Source: Sinorhizobium sp. B11 (lineage in GTDB: Bacteria; Pseudomonadota; Alphaproteobacteria; Rhizobiales; Rhizobiaceae). Taken from it: a DNA stretch of 64,000 nucleotides. A program made the translations under genes and the position numbers. The notes beneath the pieces were generated by a model that was not told the DNA's origin, searched no databases, and was given only the letters and a program-made list of their open reading frames with translations. The stretch is from assembly GCA_039725955.1 (NCBI GenBank), contig CP091033.1, forward strand, positions 868,001 through 932,000, given 5' to 3'. Every line of letters begins with the position of its first letter. Position 1 is the first letter of the stretch. Shown here one piece after another: positions 51,708 through 60,190 of the stretch.

Positions 51708-53278
51708 TGTCGTCTCCCGGCAAGCAAGGTGCGGAGCCCGGCACATCGCCCGGCGCCATGATCGTGACGCCGCACTGGCTTGCAAGCGAAGCCGGGGCCA
51801 AAGTCCTGCGGCGCGGCGGCAATGCCATCGAGGCGCTGGTCGCCGCCGGCGCTGCGCTTGCGGTCACCTACCCGCATTTCTGCGGGCTTGGCGGTGATGC
51901 GGTCTGGTTGGTGGCCGATGAGGCGGGCAAGGCGCAGACATTCCTCGGCATAGGTCAGGCAGCAAGCATTATTCCGGATGGAGATATCCCGCTGCGGGGC
52001 GCCGGCTCCACGTTGACGACGGCCTGCCTCGTCGACAGCTGGCAGACGGTGCTTGCCTATTCCGCTGTCGAATGGTTGGGCTCGGAGAGCTTGTCGGGCC
52101 TTTTGGACGATGCGATCGCCCTTGCGGAAGACGGATTCGAGGTCAGCCGATCACAGGCGTTCTGGTATGATTTCCGCCGTGGCGAGTTGGACAACTGGCC
52201 GGGATTCGCGGGTCTTTTCCAAGAGTCAGGCATTCAGCGTCAGCCGTCGCTTGGCAAGACCCTTCAGGCGATCGCCCGCCACGGCAGCCGCGAATTCTAT
52301 GAGGGTGCGCTCGCTCGGCGGATTGCAACGGGGCTCGCCGAAGCCGGCTCACCGCTTTCAGCAGCCGATCTCGCCGCAACACGAACGGAGATGGCGGCTC
52401 CGATCAAGCAGAACTATCGCGATATCATCCTGCTTGCTCCGCCTCCGCCAACCCAGGGCATAACCACGCTCGGGATCATGGGCGTACTCGACCATCTGCC
52501 GATGGCGGATTTTCCGCCGGGTAGCGCCAGCTTCTATCATAGGCTTGTCGAGGCGGTGAAGCAGGCCTTTCTCGACCGGCTTAGCATCGCCGATCCCCGA
52601 TATTCGGACGATGTTTCGTCAAAGTTGCTTGAGCCGACGCGCCTCGCGACCAAGGCAGCGGTAATCGATCCCGGCCGCGCGCTGCCCTGGCCAGAGCCCT
52701 ATCGACACGGTGACACGGCCCTGCTCGCCGCTGTCGACGACAGGGGACGCTGTGCTTCGCTGTTACAGAGCCTCTATTTCGATTGGGGAAGTGGCGTTGT
52801 CGTCGGCGATACCGGTATCCTTTGGCAAAACAGAGGTGCAGCCTTCAGCGTTGACCGTGCCAGCCCCAATGTCATCCGTCCCGGCAAGCGTCCCTTCTAC
52901 ACGCTCAACCCCGGCCTGGCGCTCAGGGACGGCCGTCCTCACCTCGTCTATGGGACGCAGGGGGCAGATGGACAGCCGCAGACCTTGTCGCTGCTCCTCA
53001 GCCTGCTGATCGACCACGGCCTCGATCCATCCGAGGCGCTCTCCCGCCCACGCTTCCTGCTCGGCCGCACCTTCTCCGACAGTCGGGACAGCCTGAAGAT
53101 CGAGGAGAATGCCGGCCCCGAAACGGTCGCCGCACTTGCCGCCATGGGCCATGAGATTTCGACGATCAACAGTTTCAGCCCGCTGGGCGGCCAAGCCGGC
53201 ATAATCCGCATCACGCAAGACGGGACAATCGACGGTGCTCACGACCCACGCAGCGACGGGGGAGCAATTTCGCTGTGA
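51707..53278 (+). CDS. Gamma-glutamyltransferase-family hydrolase (YwrD-like)
   Basis: A 523-residue Ntn-hydrolase of the GGT family: WLASEAGAKVLRRGGNAIEA near the start, and the self-cleavage point GDT at about Thr337 followed by LLAAVDDRGRCASLLQSLYFDWGSGVVV. Thr337 would become the new N-terminal nucleophile after processing. The C-terminal GTQGADGQPQTL and the NVIRPGKRPFYTLNPGLALRDG segments are as in YwrD-type members. No export signal, so cytosolic. Stop-start overlap (TGATG) with the amidohydrolase suggests a step on a gamma-glutamyl or other amide intermediate. Confidence 0.9.
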   Translation: MSSPGKQGAEPGTSPGAMIVTPHWLASEAGAKVLRRGGNAIEALVAAGAALAVTYPHFCGLGGDAVWLVADEAGKAQTFLGIGQAASIIPDGDIPLRGAGSTLTTACLVDSWQTVLAYSAVEWLGSESLSGLLDDAIALAEDGFEVSRSQAFWYDFRRGELDNWPGFAGLFQESGIQRQPSLGKTLQAIARHGSREFYEGALARRIATGLAEAGSPLSAADLAATRTEMAAPIKQNYRDIILLAPPPPTQGITTLGIMGVLDHLPMADFPPGSASFYHRLVEAVKQAFLDRLSIADPRYSDDVSSKLLEPTRLATKAAVIDPGRALPWPEPYRHGDTALLAAVDDRGRCASLLQSLYFDWGSGVVVGDTGILWQNRGAAFSVDRASPNVIRPGKRPFYTLNPGLALRDGRPHLVYGTQGADGQPQTLSLLLSLLIDHGLDPSEALSRPRFLLGRTFSDSRDSLKIEENAGPETVAALAAMGHEISTINSFSPLGGQAGIIRITQDGTIDGAHDPRSDGGAISL

Positions 53279-54516
53279 CGTCTGTCTCATTGTTTGATCT
53301 CATTATCCGCAATGTCCGCATCGAGGAAAATGGTGCTCTCGTCGACATCGCCGTGCGCAAGGGCCGGATCGCTGACATCGGATCCGGCATGCGTTGCGAG
53401 GCGATCGAAAGCGTCGATGGCGAGGGCGCCTTCGCCTTCGGCGGATTTGTCGATACGCATATCCATCTGGACAAGGCCTGTATTCTCGACCGCTGCACGA
53501 TTTGCGAAGGTACCCTTGCCGAGGCCGTGCGGGAGACGGCCAGGGCCAAGGCGAGCTTCAAGCAAGACGATGTCTATGCCCGCGCGGCCGGCGTCGTCGA
53601 GAAGGCAATTTCGCACGGCACCACGCGCATGCGCACCTTCGTCGAGATCGACACTCGCGCCGGCCTCCGTTCCTTCGACGCAATCAAACGTATCCGTGAA
53701 GACTACGCCTTCGCGCTCGATATCGAGATCTGCGCTTTTGCCCAGGACGGGCTGACGAACGAGCCCGAGACATCAGACATGCTCGACCACGCGCTCACCA
53801 ACGGCGCAGATCTGGTCGGCGGTTGTCCCTATACGGATCCGGATCCCAACAGGCATATCGAGATGGTCTTTGCACTGGCGCTCAAGCATCACGTGCCAAT
53901 CGACTTCCATCTCGATTTCAGCCTCGATCCCGAGCGGACCGATTTGCCGGCGGTGATCGACGCCACACTCCGTCACGGCTGGCAAGGTCGCGTTGCGATC
54001 GGCCACGTCACCAACCTCTCGGCCATGTCACAGGCGGAGATCGTCTCCATTGCAGATAGGCTGGCTGAGGCCGGCATTGCGCTTTCCGTCCTGCCGTCCA
54101 CCGATCTGTTTCTGAACGGGCGCGGTCACGACCGGCTGGTTCCGCGCGGAGTCGCGCCCGCTCACCTGCTGGCAAGCCGCGGCGTCGTGACCTCCATTGC
54201 GACCAACAACGTGCTCAATCCCTTCACTCCTTATGGTGACGCTTCGTTGATCCGCATGGCCAATCTCTATGCCAACGTCGCCCAGCTCTCGCGAGACGAG
54301 GATATGGCGCTGGTCTTCAACATGGTGACAGAGGCGGCGGCACGTCAATTCGGCAGCGTCAGACGATTAGAGGCAGGCGCCGAAGCCACGATCGTACTGC
54401 TCGACAGCCCCGGCCCACATACCGCAGTGCGCGAGATCGCCCGCGTCGTTGCCGGTTGGAAGAGTGGACGCAAGAGCTTCGACAACGGCAGACCTCGGCT
54501 TCATAAACCGGGCTGA
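53275..54516 (+). CDS. Second amidohydrolase (CodA-like) with altered metal site
   Basis: A 413-residue paralogue of the enzyme at 50508. DTHIHLDKA (HxH), DFHLDFS (His) and GHVTNLS (His) are present. Where the paralogue has SDNIRDSW, this one has TNNVLNPF, so the expected metal-site and following Asp residues are Asn. Either another residue supplies the ligand or the chemistry differs. GTG 53275 overlaps the previous stop (GTGA). Last gene of the importer operon. Enzyme function inferred only at family level. Confidence 0.85.
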   Translation: MTSVSLFDLIIRNVRIEENGALVDIAVRKGRIADIGSGMRCEAIESVDGEGAFAFGGFVDTHIHLDKACILDRCTICEGTLAEAVRETARAKASFKQDDVYARAAGVVEKAISHGTTRMRTFVEIDTRAGLRSFDAIKRIREDYAFALDIEICAFAQDGLTNEPETSDMLDHALTNGADLVGGCPYTDPDPNRHIEMVFALALKHHVPIDFHLDFSLDPERTDLPAVIDATLRHGWQGRVAIGHVTNLSAMSQAEIVSIADRLAEAGIALSVLPSTDLFLNGRGHDRLVPRGVAPAHLLASRGVVTSIATNNVLNPFTPYGDASLIRMANLYANVAQLSRDEDMALVFNMVTEAAARQFGSVRRLEAGAEATIVLLDSPGPHTAVREIARVVAGWKSGRKSFDNGRPRLHKPG

Positions 54517-54548
54517 AGGCGCGCCCGCTCGAAACGTCAGAGCAAGAA

Positions 54549-55292
54549 TCAGCCGCACAGCCGCTGTTCGAGGCTGGCGATCTCCGCCTCGCCAAGGCCG
54601 ATCCGCGCGAAATAGGTGCCGGCACCGCCGTAATGCCCGGCAAGGTATCCGAGTGTCCGGGCCATGCTCTGCGGCGCCGAGGCGAGGATCAGGTCCGCTA
54701 GATCTGACGGCACGCCGCGTGCGATGGCCCGGGCCCGGAACTCCGCGAGCACGGGAGCAAATATCGAGCCCGTAAGCGCATAATCTTCGATGATCGTCGC
54801 TTCATCGACACCGGCATGGGCCAACATCAAAGCGGCAATGATGCCGGTGCGGTCCTTGCCGGCCGTACAATGAAAGAGGACGATCCCATCAGGTGCCCGT
54901 GCGATCGTCATCAGCACCTTGGCGATCGCCAACTGGCAATTGTCGAGCGCGTGACAGTAGCGGTCGCCCATGTCGAAATCGATCGATTGCGCCGCCATCA
55001 TTTCGACCGGCGCCAGCGCCGAGAACAGCGAAACATTTTCGTAGCGAACGCGCGCATCGTTCATGAACGGATTGGCCTCTCTTTCGAGTTCCTGAGGATT
55101 GCGCAAGTCGATGACCGTCGTAACTCCGTGGGCGATCAGCGCCTCGATGTCGGCGTCGCTCAGCATATGCAGAGCGTCGCCGCGCAGGAGCGAGCGCCAG
55201 CGCGTCTGTCTCCCATCGCCGACCGGATAGCCGCCAAGGTCGCGCACGTTACGAGCGCCATCGAGCACAATCAGTCTCTCATAATTTTCCAT
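54549..55292 (-). CDS. Tyrosine-protein phosphatase (Y_phosphatase3, dual-specificity type)
   Basis: A 247-residue phosphatase with the P-loop HCTAGKDRTG (about residues 138-147), the general-acid region upstream (RYENVSLFSALAPVE) and ARNVRDLGGYPVGDGR near the N terminus. These are the motifs of TpbA/LipA-like bacterial tyrosine phosphatases, some of which act on lipids or phosphoinositides. Starts two bases after the permease stop, so it is part of the ABC importer operon. No signal peptide. Confidence 0.9.
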   Translation of the reverse strand: MENYERLIVLDGARNVRDLGGYPVGDGRQTRWRSLLRGDALHMLSDADIEALIAHGVTTVIDLRNPQELEREANPFMNDARVRYENVSLFSALAPVEMMAAQSIDFDMGDRYCHALDNCQLAIAKVLMTIARAPDGIVLFHCTAGKDRTGIIAALMLAHAGVDEATIIEDYALTGSIFAPVLAEFRARAIARGVPSDLADLILASAPQSMARTLGYLAGHYGGAGTYFARIGLGEAEIASLEQRLCG

Positions 55293-55294
55293 TG

Positions 55295-56155
55295 TCAGCG
55301 GATTCCGGATTTCATAAAGGATTCAATAACGTGGCGCTGGAGAATAAGATATAGGATCAGGATCGGCAGGCTGGCGAGTGCTGCTGCAGCCATCAATGGT
55401 CCCCAGAGATTGCCCTCCTGGGTCATGAACATCTGCAAACCGATCTGCACGACCGAGTTCTCGGGCTTACGCGATAGCAGCAGCGGCCAGAAATATTCGT
55501 TCCAAGCGGAAATGAAGGCGATGATCGACAGCGAGGCGATGGGCGCGCCCATATTCGGCGTGACGATCTGCCAGAGGATGCGGAAGCTCCGCGCCCCATC
55601 CATGCGAGCCGCCTCCAGCACCTCGATCGGGAAAGCCCGCATGGCGTGATAGAGAAGCAGGATCGCAAAGGCGTGGGACGCATTGGGCACGACAAGACCC
55701 GTCAATGTGTCGAGTAGTCCAAGCCTTGAAGCGAGCACATAGTTCGGAATCATCGTGACCTGGAACGGCACCAGCCATGAAAGTGCAATCAGGCCATGAA
55801 CGACTGACGAAAACCGCATGCGCCAGCGCACCAATGCATAAGCAGCAAACATGCCGGTCACAACCTGCAGAAACGCGGTCGCGACAGAAACGACCGTCGT
55901 GTTGAACAGCATCTGCAGCATCGGCACGCGTGTCAGAACGAAGATGTAGTTCTCCAAGGTCGGATGCGATGGCCAGAGCACGGTCGAGAAAATCTCGTTA
56001 TCGGGCCGCAGCGAGGTCACGATCATCCAGTAGACCGGAAAGATCGAAACGAGGGAAAGCAGCACCATGACTGCGTGCACGACGAACTTGCGTGCGAACC
56101 CGCGTGATGTCACGGGTCGGCTAGGCCGGTGATCGTCGAGGGCATCAGTTGTCAT
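55295..56155 (-). CDS. Sugar-type ABC importer permease (MalG/UgpE-type)
   Basis: A 286-residue membrane protein with six hydrophobic segments; the EAA-type loop is EVLEAARMDGARSFRILWQIVTPN. C terminus QRHVIESFMKSGIR resembles the family tail without the GAVKG. Overlaps the MalF-type gene by 11 bases. The operon has no ATPase gene. Confidence 0.92.
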   Translation of the reverse strand: MTTDALDDHRPSRPVTSRGFARKFVVHAVMVLLSLVSIFPVYWMIVTSLRPDNEIFSTVLWPSHPTLENYIFVLTRVPMLQMLFNTTVVSVATAFLQVVTGMFAAYALVRWRMRFSSVVHGLIALSWLVPFQVTMIPNYVLASRLGLLDTLTGLVVPNASHAFAILLLYHAMRAFPIEVLEAARMDGARSFRILWQIVTPNMGAPIASLSIIAFISAWNEYFWPLLLSRKPENSVVQIGLQMFMTQEGNLWGPLMAAAALASLPILILYLILQRHVIESFMKSGIR

Positions 56156-57098
56156 AGAAGGCGAACCTCTTCGTCAGCCACATGCAGAGCGCTGCGAGCA
56201 CTGCAAATCCGGCAAAGGCGATCATGCCGGCAGCCGAACTCCAGCCTGCCGAAAGCGTCTGGAAACCGTATTCCCAGAGAAGGTAGAAAATATTGGTCGT
56301 GGATTTCAGCGGCCCGCCATTCGTCAGCACGTTGATATAGGCAAAGCTCCATTGCGCACCGAACAGCACCGTCATCATCGACAACAGCAGGATGGTCGGC
56401 GAGAGCAGCGGTAGCCTTATGTCGCAGATGATGCGCCAGCGGCTGGCCCCATCGATGCGCGCGGCCTCGATATAGGATGGATTGATACCGGCATTGGCTG
56501 CGGAAAAGAGCAGGGTTGAAAAACCGATCAGCTTCCAGCCGGTGATCCAGGTGAGCGTCGGCAGCGCGTAGGCGGGATCGGTCAGGAAGCCGATGCGGCC
56601 GAGCCCCAAACCCTCGAGAGTCAAGGTTATAAGCCCCTGATCTTCGTTCAACAGCCAGCGCCACAGGATGGCGGCGACGACAGGAGCGATGATCATTGGC
56701 ACGAAAATCATCGCCCGGTAGATCGTCCGGGCGCGGCCGCCGAGATCCTGCGTCCAGATCGCCACGAAAAGTGGAATGATCACCGACATCGGAAACAGGC
56801 CGATCGTATAGTAGAGCGTGTTCCAGAGAGCGTTGCGCATTTCCGGCAGCGCCAGCAACCGCTGGTAATTGGTCAGCCCGACAAAGCGCTGCGGTGAAGT
56901 CGGCAGTATATTCCACTGGTAGAAAGACAGGCGGAACGCCTCGGCAAGCGGTATGTATGTCCAGACCATCAGCAGGACGACCGCAGGTGCCAGATAAAGC
57001 AAAGGCGAAATGCTGAAGCGCTCGCGGCTGATATCCGATCGCGTGGAAGCCGTCTTCGCTGCGGCGGGGCCGGCAACCTCTGCCTGGATATCTGTCAT
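56145..57098 (-). CDS. Sugar-type ABC importer permease (MalF/UgpA-type)
   Basis: A 317-residue membrane protein with six hydrophobic segments and the EAA loop SYIEAARIDGASRWRIICDIRLPLL. About 30 cytosolic residues precede the first helix. ATG 57098 follows GGAGC; a longer in-frame extension has no site. Lies between the binding-protein gene and the MalG-type permease. Confidence 0.92.
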   Translation of the reverse strand: MTDIQAEVAGPAAAKTASTRSDISRERFSISPLLYLAPAVVLLMVWTYIPLAEAFRLSFYQWNILPTSPQRFVGLTNYQRLLALPEMRNALWNTLYYTIGLFPMSVIIPLFVAIWTQDLGGRARTIYRAMIFVPMIIAPVVAAILWRWLLNEDQGLITLTLEGLGLGRIGFLTDPAYALPTLTWITGWKLIGFSTLLFSAANAGINPSYIEAARIDGASRWRIICDIRLPLLSPTILLLSMMTVLFGAQWSFAYINVLTNGGPLKSTTNIFYLLWEYGFQTLSAGWSSAAGMIAFAGFAVLAALCMWLTKRFAFYDN

Positions 57099-57176
57099 TG
57101 CGAAAGCTCCGATCGATTTCGATGAGGGGTAGCCCTCGCGGCCGCCCCTCACCTTCCTCGTGAAAACCAGGGCGGC

Positions 57177-58472
57177 TTACGGCATCAGATCCTGGCCCTG
57201 TTCCTGCGCGGCCTTCAAGGCTTCCACCGGATCACCGCTGCCGAAGACGGCCTCGCGAACGCTGTCCATCATCATCTTTTCGACCTGGCGGTAATTTGGG
57301 CCGGGAAAGGCAATGTTTGCGGTCAAGTGGTCGAGCTGCTTGAGATTGGCCCGGAACATCGGGTTTTCCTTGACCCAGGGGCCGAGGTAGTTCGGATCGT
57401 CGACGATATCGAGGCGCAGCGGCAGGTAGCCGATCTTGCTGGTGATGATCGTGTAGGCTTCCTTGCTCGTCAGGTACTTGAGGAGCTCGTAGGAGGCGCG
57501 CTGCTTTTCGGGATCCCTGCTGAAGACGAAGAGCGCGCTGCCGGAATTGGTCGGCGCCGTCGGCTTGTCGCCAAAGGAGGGCATCGGTGCCAGACGCAGG
57601 TCGAACTTGCCCGCAGCCGACTTCTTGACGCTGGAAAGCAATGCGCTCGTATAGAGGAACATGCCCATATTGCCGGCAGCAAACGTGTCGGATGCACTGG
57701 CCGGATCGATCTTGGCATGCGCGCCGCTGTCGACCATGTTGCGCAACATCTTCACGGCATCCGCCGCGTCCTTGTCGGCAAAGGTCAGCTTGTTGCCATC
57801 GCGCACCTTGCCGCCGTTCGACATGACGATCGACTGATAGACGAAGGTGCCGTCGGTCGGACCATAGGCACCCGGAAAGAAGCCGTTCTTGCCGGTCTTT
57901 TCCTTGATGGCCTTGCCGTCAGCATTGACTTCGTCCCAGGTCCTGGGCGGCTTGTCCGGATCGAGGCCAGCCTGCTTGAAGAGGTCGGCATTGTAGAAAA
58001 GGATTGGCGTCGAAAACGTATAGGCAAGGCCATAGGTCTTACCATCGACCTTGCCCAGCTCTAGTCCCTGCGGGATCATGCCGGCGAACTGATCCTTCAG
58101 CTCGGTCGCATCGACCATGTCTTCTAGGGCATTGGCGCCGAGATCGCTGGCAATATAGATCAGGTCGCGGAATACCAATTGCGCCACGTCCGGCTGCTTA
58201 CCGGCGACGATGTCGGCCTGCACGCGCGACATGATCTCGTTGGATGGTACGGCGACGGTCTCGATCTTGATGTTCGGAAATTTCTTTTCGAAACCGGCAA
58301 TCAGTTCCTTGGTCGCTTCGGCACCGGCGCTCGCCGAGGCGAGATTGTAGTTGTAGAAGCTGATCGTCACCGGCTTGTCGACAGATGCGGGCATTTGAGC
58401 AAATGCGCCCGATGGCAAGAGCGAAACGGCGGCGATCGCTGCGGTGAATTTCAACGTGGTCCTGCGCAACAT
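57177..58472 (-). CDS. Sugar-type ABC importer substrate-binding protein (UgpB-like)
   Basis: A 431-residue extracellular solute-binding protein with a Sec signal (KFTAAIAAVSLLPSGAFAQ). The mature start VTISFYNYNLASASAGAEATKELIAGFEKKFPNIKIETV and the GAYGPTDGTFVYQSIVMSNGG segment are SBP_bac_1-like; UgpB binds glycerol-3-phosphate. With a metallophosphoesterase beside it, a phosphorylated glycerol compound is an attractive ligand (inference). Confidence 0.9.
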   Translation of the reverse strand: MLRRTTLKFTAAIAAVSLLPSGAFAQMPASVDKPVTISFYNYNLASASAGAEATKELIAGFEKKFPNIKIETVAVPSNEIMSRVQADIVAGKQPDVAQLVFRDLIYIASDLGANALEDMVDATELKDQFAGMIPQGLELGKVDGKTYGLAYTFSTPILFYNADLFKQAGLDPDKPPRTWDEVNADGKAIKEKTGKNGFFPGAYGPTDGTFVYQSIVMSNGGKVRDGNKLTFADKDAADAVKMLRNMVDSGAHAKIDPASASDTFAAGNMGMFLYTSALLSSVKKSAAGKFDLRLAPMPSFGDKPTAPTNSGSALFVFSRDPEKQRASYELLKYLTSKEAYTIITSKIGYLPLRLDIVDDPNYLGPWVKENPMFRANLKQLDHLTANIAFPGPNYRQVEKMMMDSVREAVFGSGDPVEALKAAQEQGQDLMP

Positions 58473-58488
58473 GGATGCCTCCTGACGT

Positions 58489-59331
58489 TTATTCGGCGGC
58501 GACGGGAACGGCCCGCGCCATCAGCATTTCGAGCGGATAGGTGTTGAGTTCGGCGCGGTCGGACGGCAGTGGCACGAAGGCCATTGTGAGCCCGGACGGA
58601 CGGATCGTGCCAATGCCGAAGGAGGCGCCCCGCACCATGCGCAAAATATCCGTGCGCAGAATGTCGGTCGCCGCATGCTGGCCGGTGCCGACGACCACGG
58701 GGATGCCGTGCCAGACCGAAACACGGTCGTGATGGATGTGACCGCTGAGGATACCGATGATGTTGCGGCCCATGAGCAGCGTGCGGAAGCGCTCAGACTG
58801 CGGAAAATGAATGGTACGCCAGTGAGTTGCGTCAGGTTCTTCACCCAGAGCCGGCGGATGATGAACGACGATCAGCTTCGGCAGGTCGGGATGCGTGTCC
58901 AGCGTCGAGGCCAGCCAGTCGAACTGCTCCGGATCGATCGTGCCGCCGATCAGCCCCGGCGTGGAGGAATCGATCGTGACGATGTGAATGCCGTCGACGA
59001 CGACATCGTGATCGTAAGGGGCGTCCGGATCTTCAGTTGCAATGCCCATGCCCTCGTAGAAGCCGGCGCGCGTATCGTGATTGCCGAGCGCATAGATAAC
59101 CGGCACGTCGACCCGCGCATCCATGATCTCCTTCAACCGGCGGAAACTGTCCGCATCGCCGCGGTTGGTGAGGTCGCCGCTGGCGACCACGAATTGCGGC
59201 CTGGGCGTCACCGTTGCGACCAGATCGAGCACTTGACTGAGCGTCTCAGTCGTATCGCTATAAAGATGATCGTCATCGGCGGTGCCGATGTGCAGGTCGG
59301 TCAGATGAATGAAAGTAGTTTCGCGGCGCAT
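58489..59331 (-). CDS. Metallophosphoesterase (calcineurin-like, CpdA/GpdQ type)
   Basis: A 280-residue phosphoesterase with all metal motifs: DLHIG, GDLTNRGD, GNHDTR, VHHPP and GHIHHDR. The class includes 3',5'-cAMP phosphodiesterase and glycerophosphodiesterase GpdQ. ATG 59331 follows GGGAG; a longer upstream frame is not supported. Lies between the TetR gene and the binding-protein gene, so probably acts on the imported phosphodiester. Confidence 0.9.
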   Translation of the reverse strand: MRRETTFIHLTDLHIGTADDDHLYSDTTETLSQVLDLVATVTPRPQFVVASGDLTNRGDADSFRRLKEIMDARVDVPVIYALGNHDTRAGFYEGMGIATEDPDAPYDHDVVVDGIHIVTIDSSTPGLIGGTIDPEQFDWLASTLDTHPDLPKLIVVHHPPALGEEPDATHWRTIHFPQSERFRTLLMGRNIIGILSGHIHHDRVSVWHGIPVVVGTGQHAATDILRTDILRMVRGASFGIGTIRPSGLTMAFVPLPSDRAELNTYPLEMLMARAVPVAAE

Positions 59332-59440
59332 CGGATGGCTCCCTGACAGTTCTCGCAAGAACCGATAGAAGGAGCGTGTTTCGCAGGCGTGACGGATTTC
59401 GAATGCTGTTCGAAAGCCGCCCGGACCTGATCCGCCGACG

Positions 59441-60082
59441 TCAGGAGACCCTTCGGAACATCGGCGCAATCACCTCTACCATTCGCGCGATGACGACGTC
59501 CGGATTGTCGAGGTCCATCTGATGATTGGTCAGAACCTCGGTGCGCTGTCGGCTGCGGGTGACCTGCGAACGGATGCCCAGTGCGCAGTTCATCCGCCAG
59601 CCGATATCCACTTCGTCGAGCCAGGGCGCGATCCGCTTCAATTGCGGAATGAAGGCCCGGTGATGTTCGACATCCTCGATGATGCGACGGTAGAAAGGCG
59701 CGCCTTCACGGTGGCTGTGCGCCATCGAGGTGAAGTGAGACAGCACGGGATAGCTCGAAGTCGGATCGGTTGCCCAGCGGATCGAAGGGCCGACAAGGGC
59801 TGCTATCACCTCGTCGATATCAGGCGGATTTGGCGCCCGCCGGTCGATAGCTTTCTGCAGCAGGCTCAGGCGCTCGGCGTTCAGTCGGCGATAGACACGT
59901 TCCGCAACCGCGGTGATCAATTCTTCCTGGGATCCGAAATGATAGGCGATCGCCGAAGGCGTCGCCTGCGCCCGGATCGCGATCCGGCGCGCCGTCAGCT
60001 CTTCGAGGGCATGTGCCTCGCAAAGCAGCAGCTCGCAGGCATCCATCAGGCGTTTTGCAGTGACGTTCGTTCGATTGGACAT
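59441..60082 (-). CDS. TetR-family regulator
   Basis: A 213-residue regulator. The N-terminal HTH reads LTARRIAIRAQATPSAIAYHFGSQEELI, typical of TetR proteins, followed by a helical ligand domain. GGAGGTG precedes ATG 60082 by eight bases. First gene of the operon with the phosphoesterase and importer; 109 bases separate it from the next gene. Presumably represses the operon. Confidence 0.92.
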   Translation of the reverse strand: MSNRTNVTAKRLMDACELLLCEAHALEELTARRIAIRAQATPSAIAYHFGSQEELITAVAERVYRRLNAERLSLLQKAIDRRAPNPPDIDEVIAALVGPSIRWATDPTSSYPVLSHFTSMAHSHREGAPFYRRIIEDVEHHRAFIPQLKRIAPWLDEVDIGWRMNCALGIRSQVTRSRQRTEVLTNHQMDLDNPDVVIARMVEVIAPMFRRVS

Positions 60083-60190
60083 GAGGCGCGCACCTCCAGC
60101 CAATGACCTAGACTGCAAGTATGTAGCCCGGATGACGCAAAATGATGAAAGTCGAATAGCCTGCGTTACCGGATAGCGTCTGGTACGGCC

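Noticed and set aside
50433..51785. Long minus-strand frame opposite the amidohydrolase at 50508
   Set aside because: Antisense shadow; the plus strand carries the HxH and other metal motifs.
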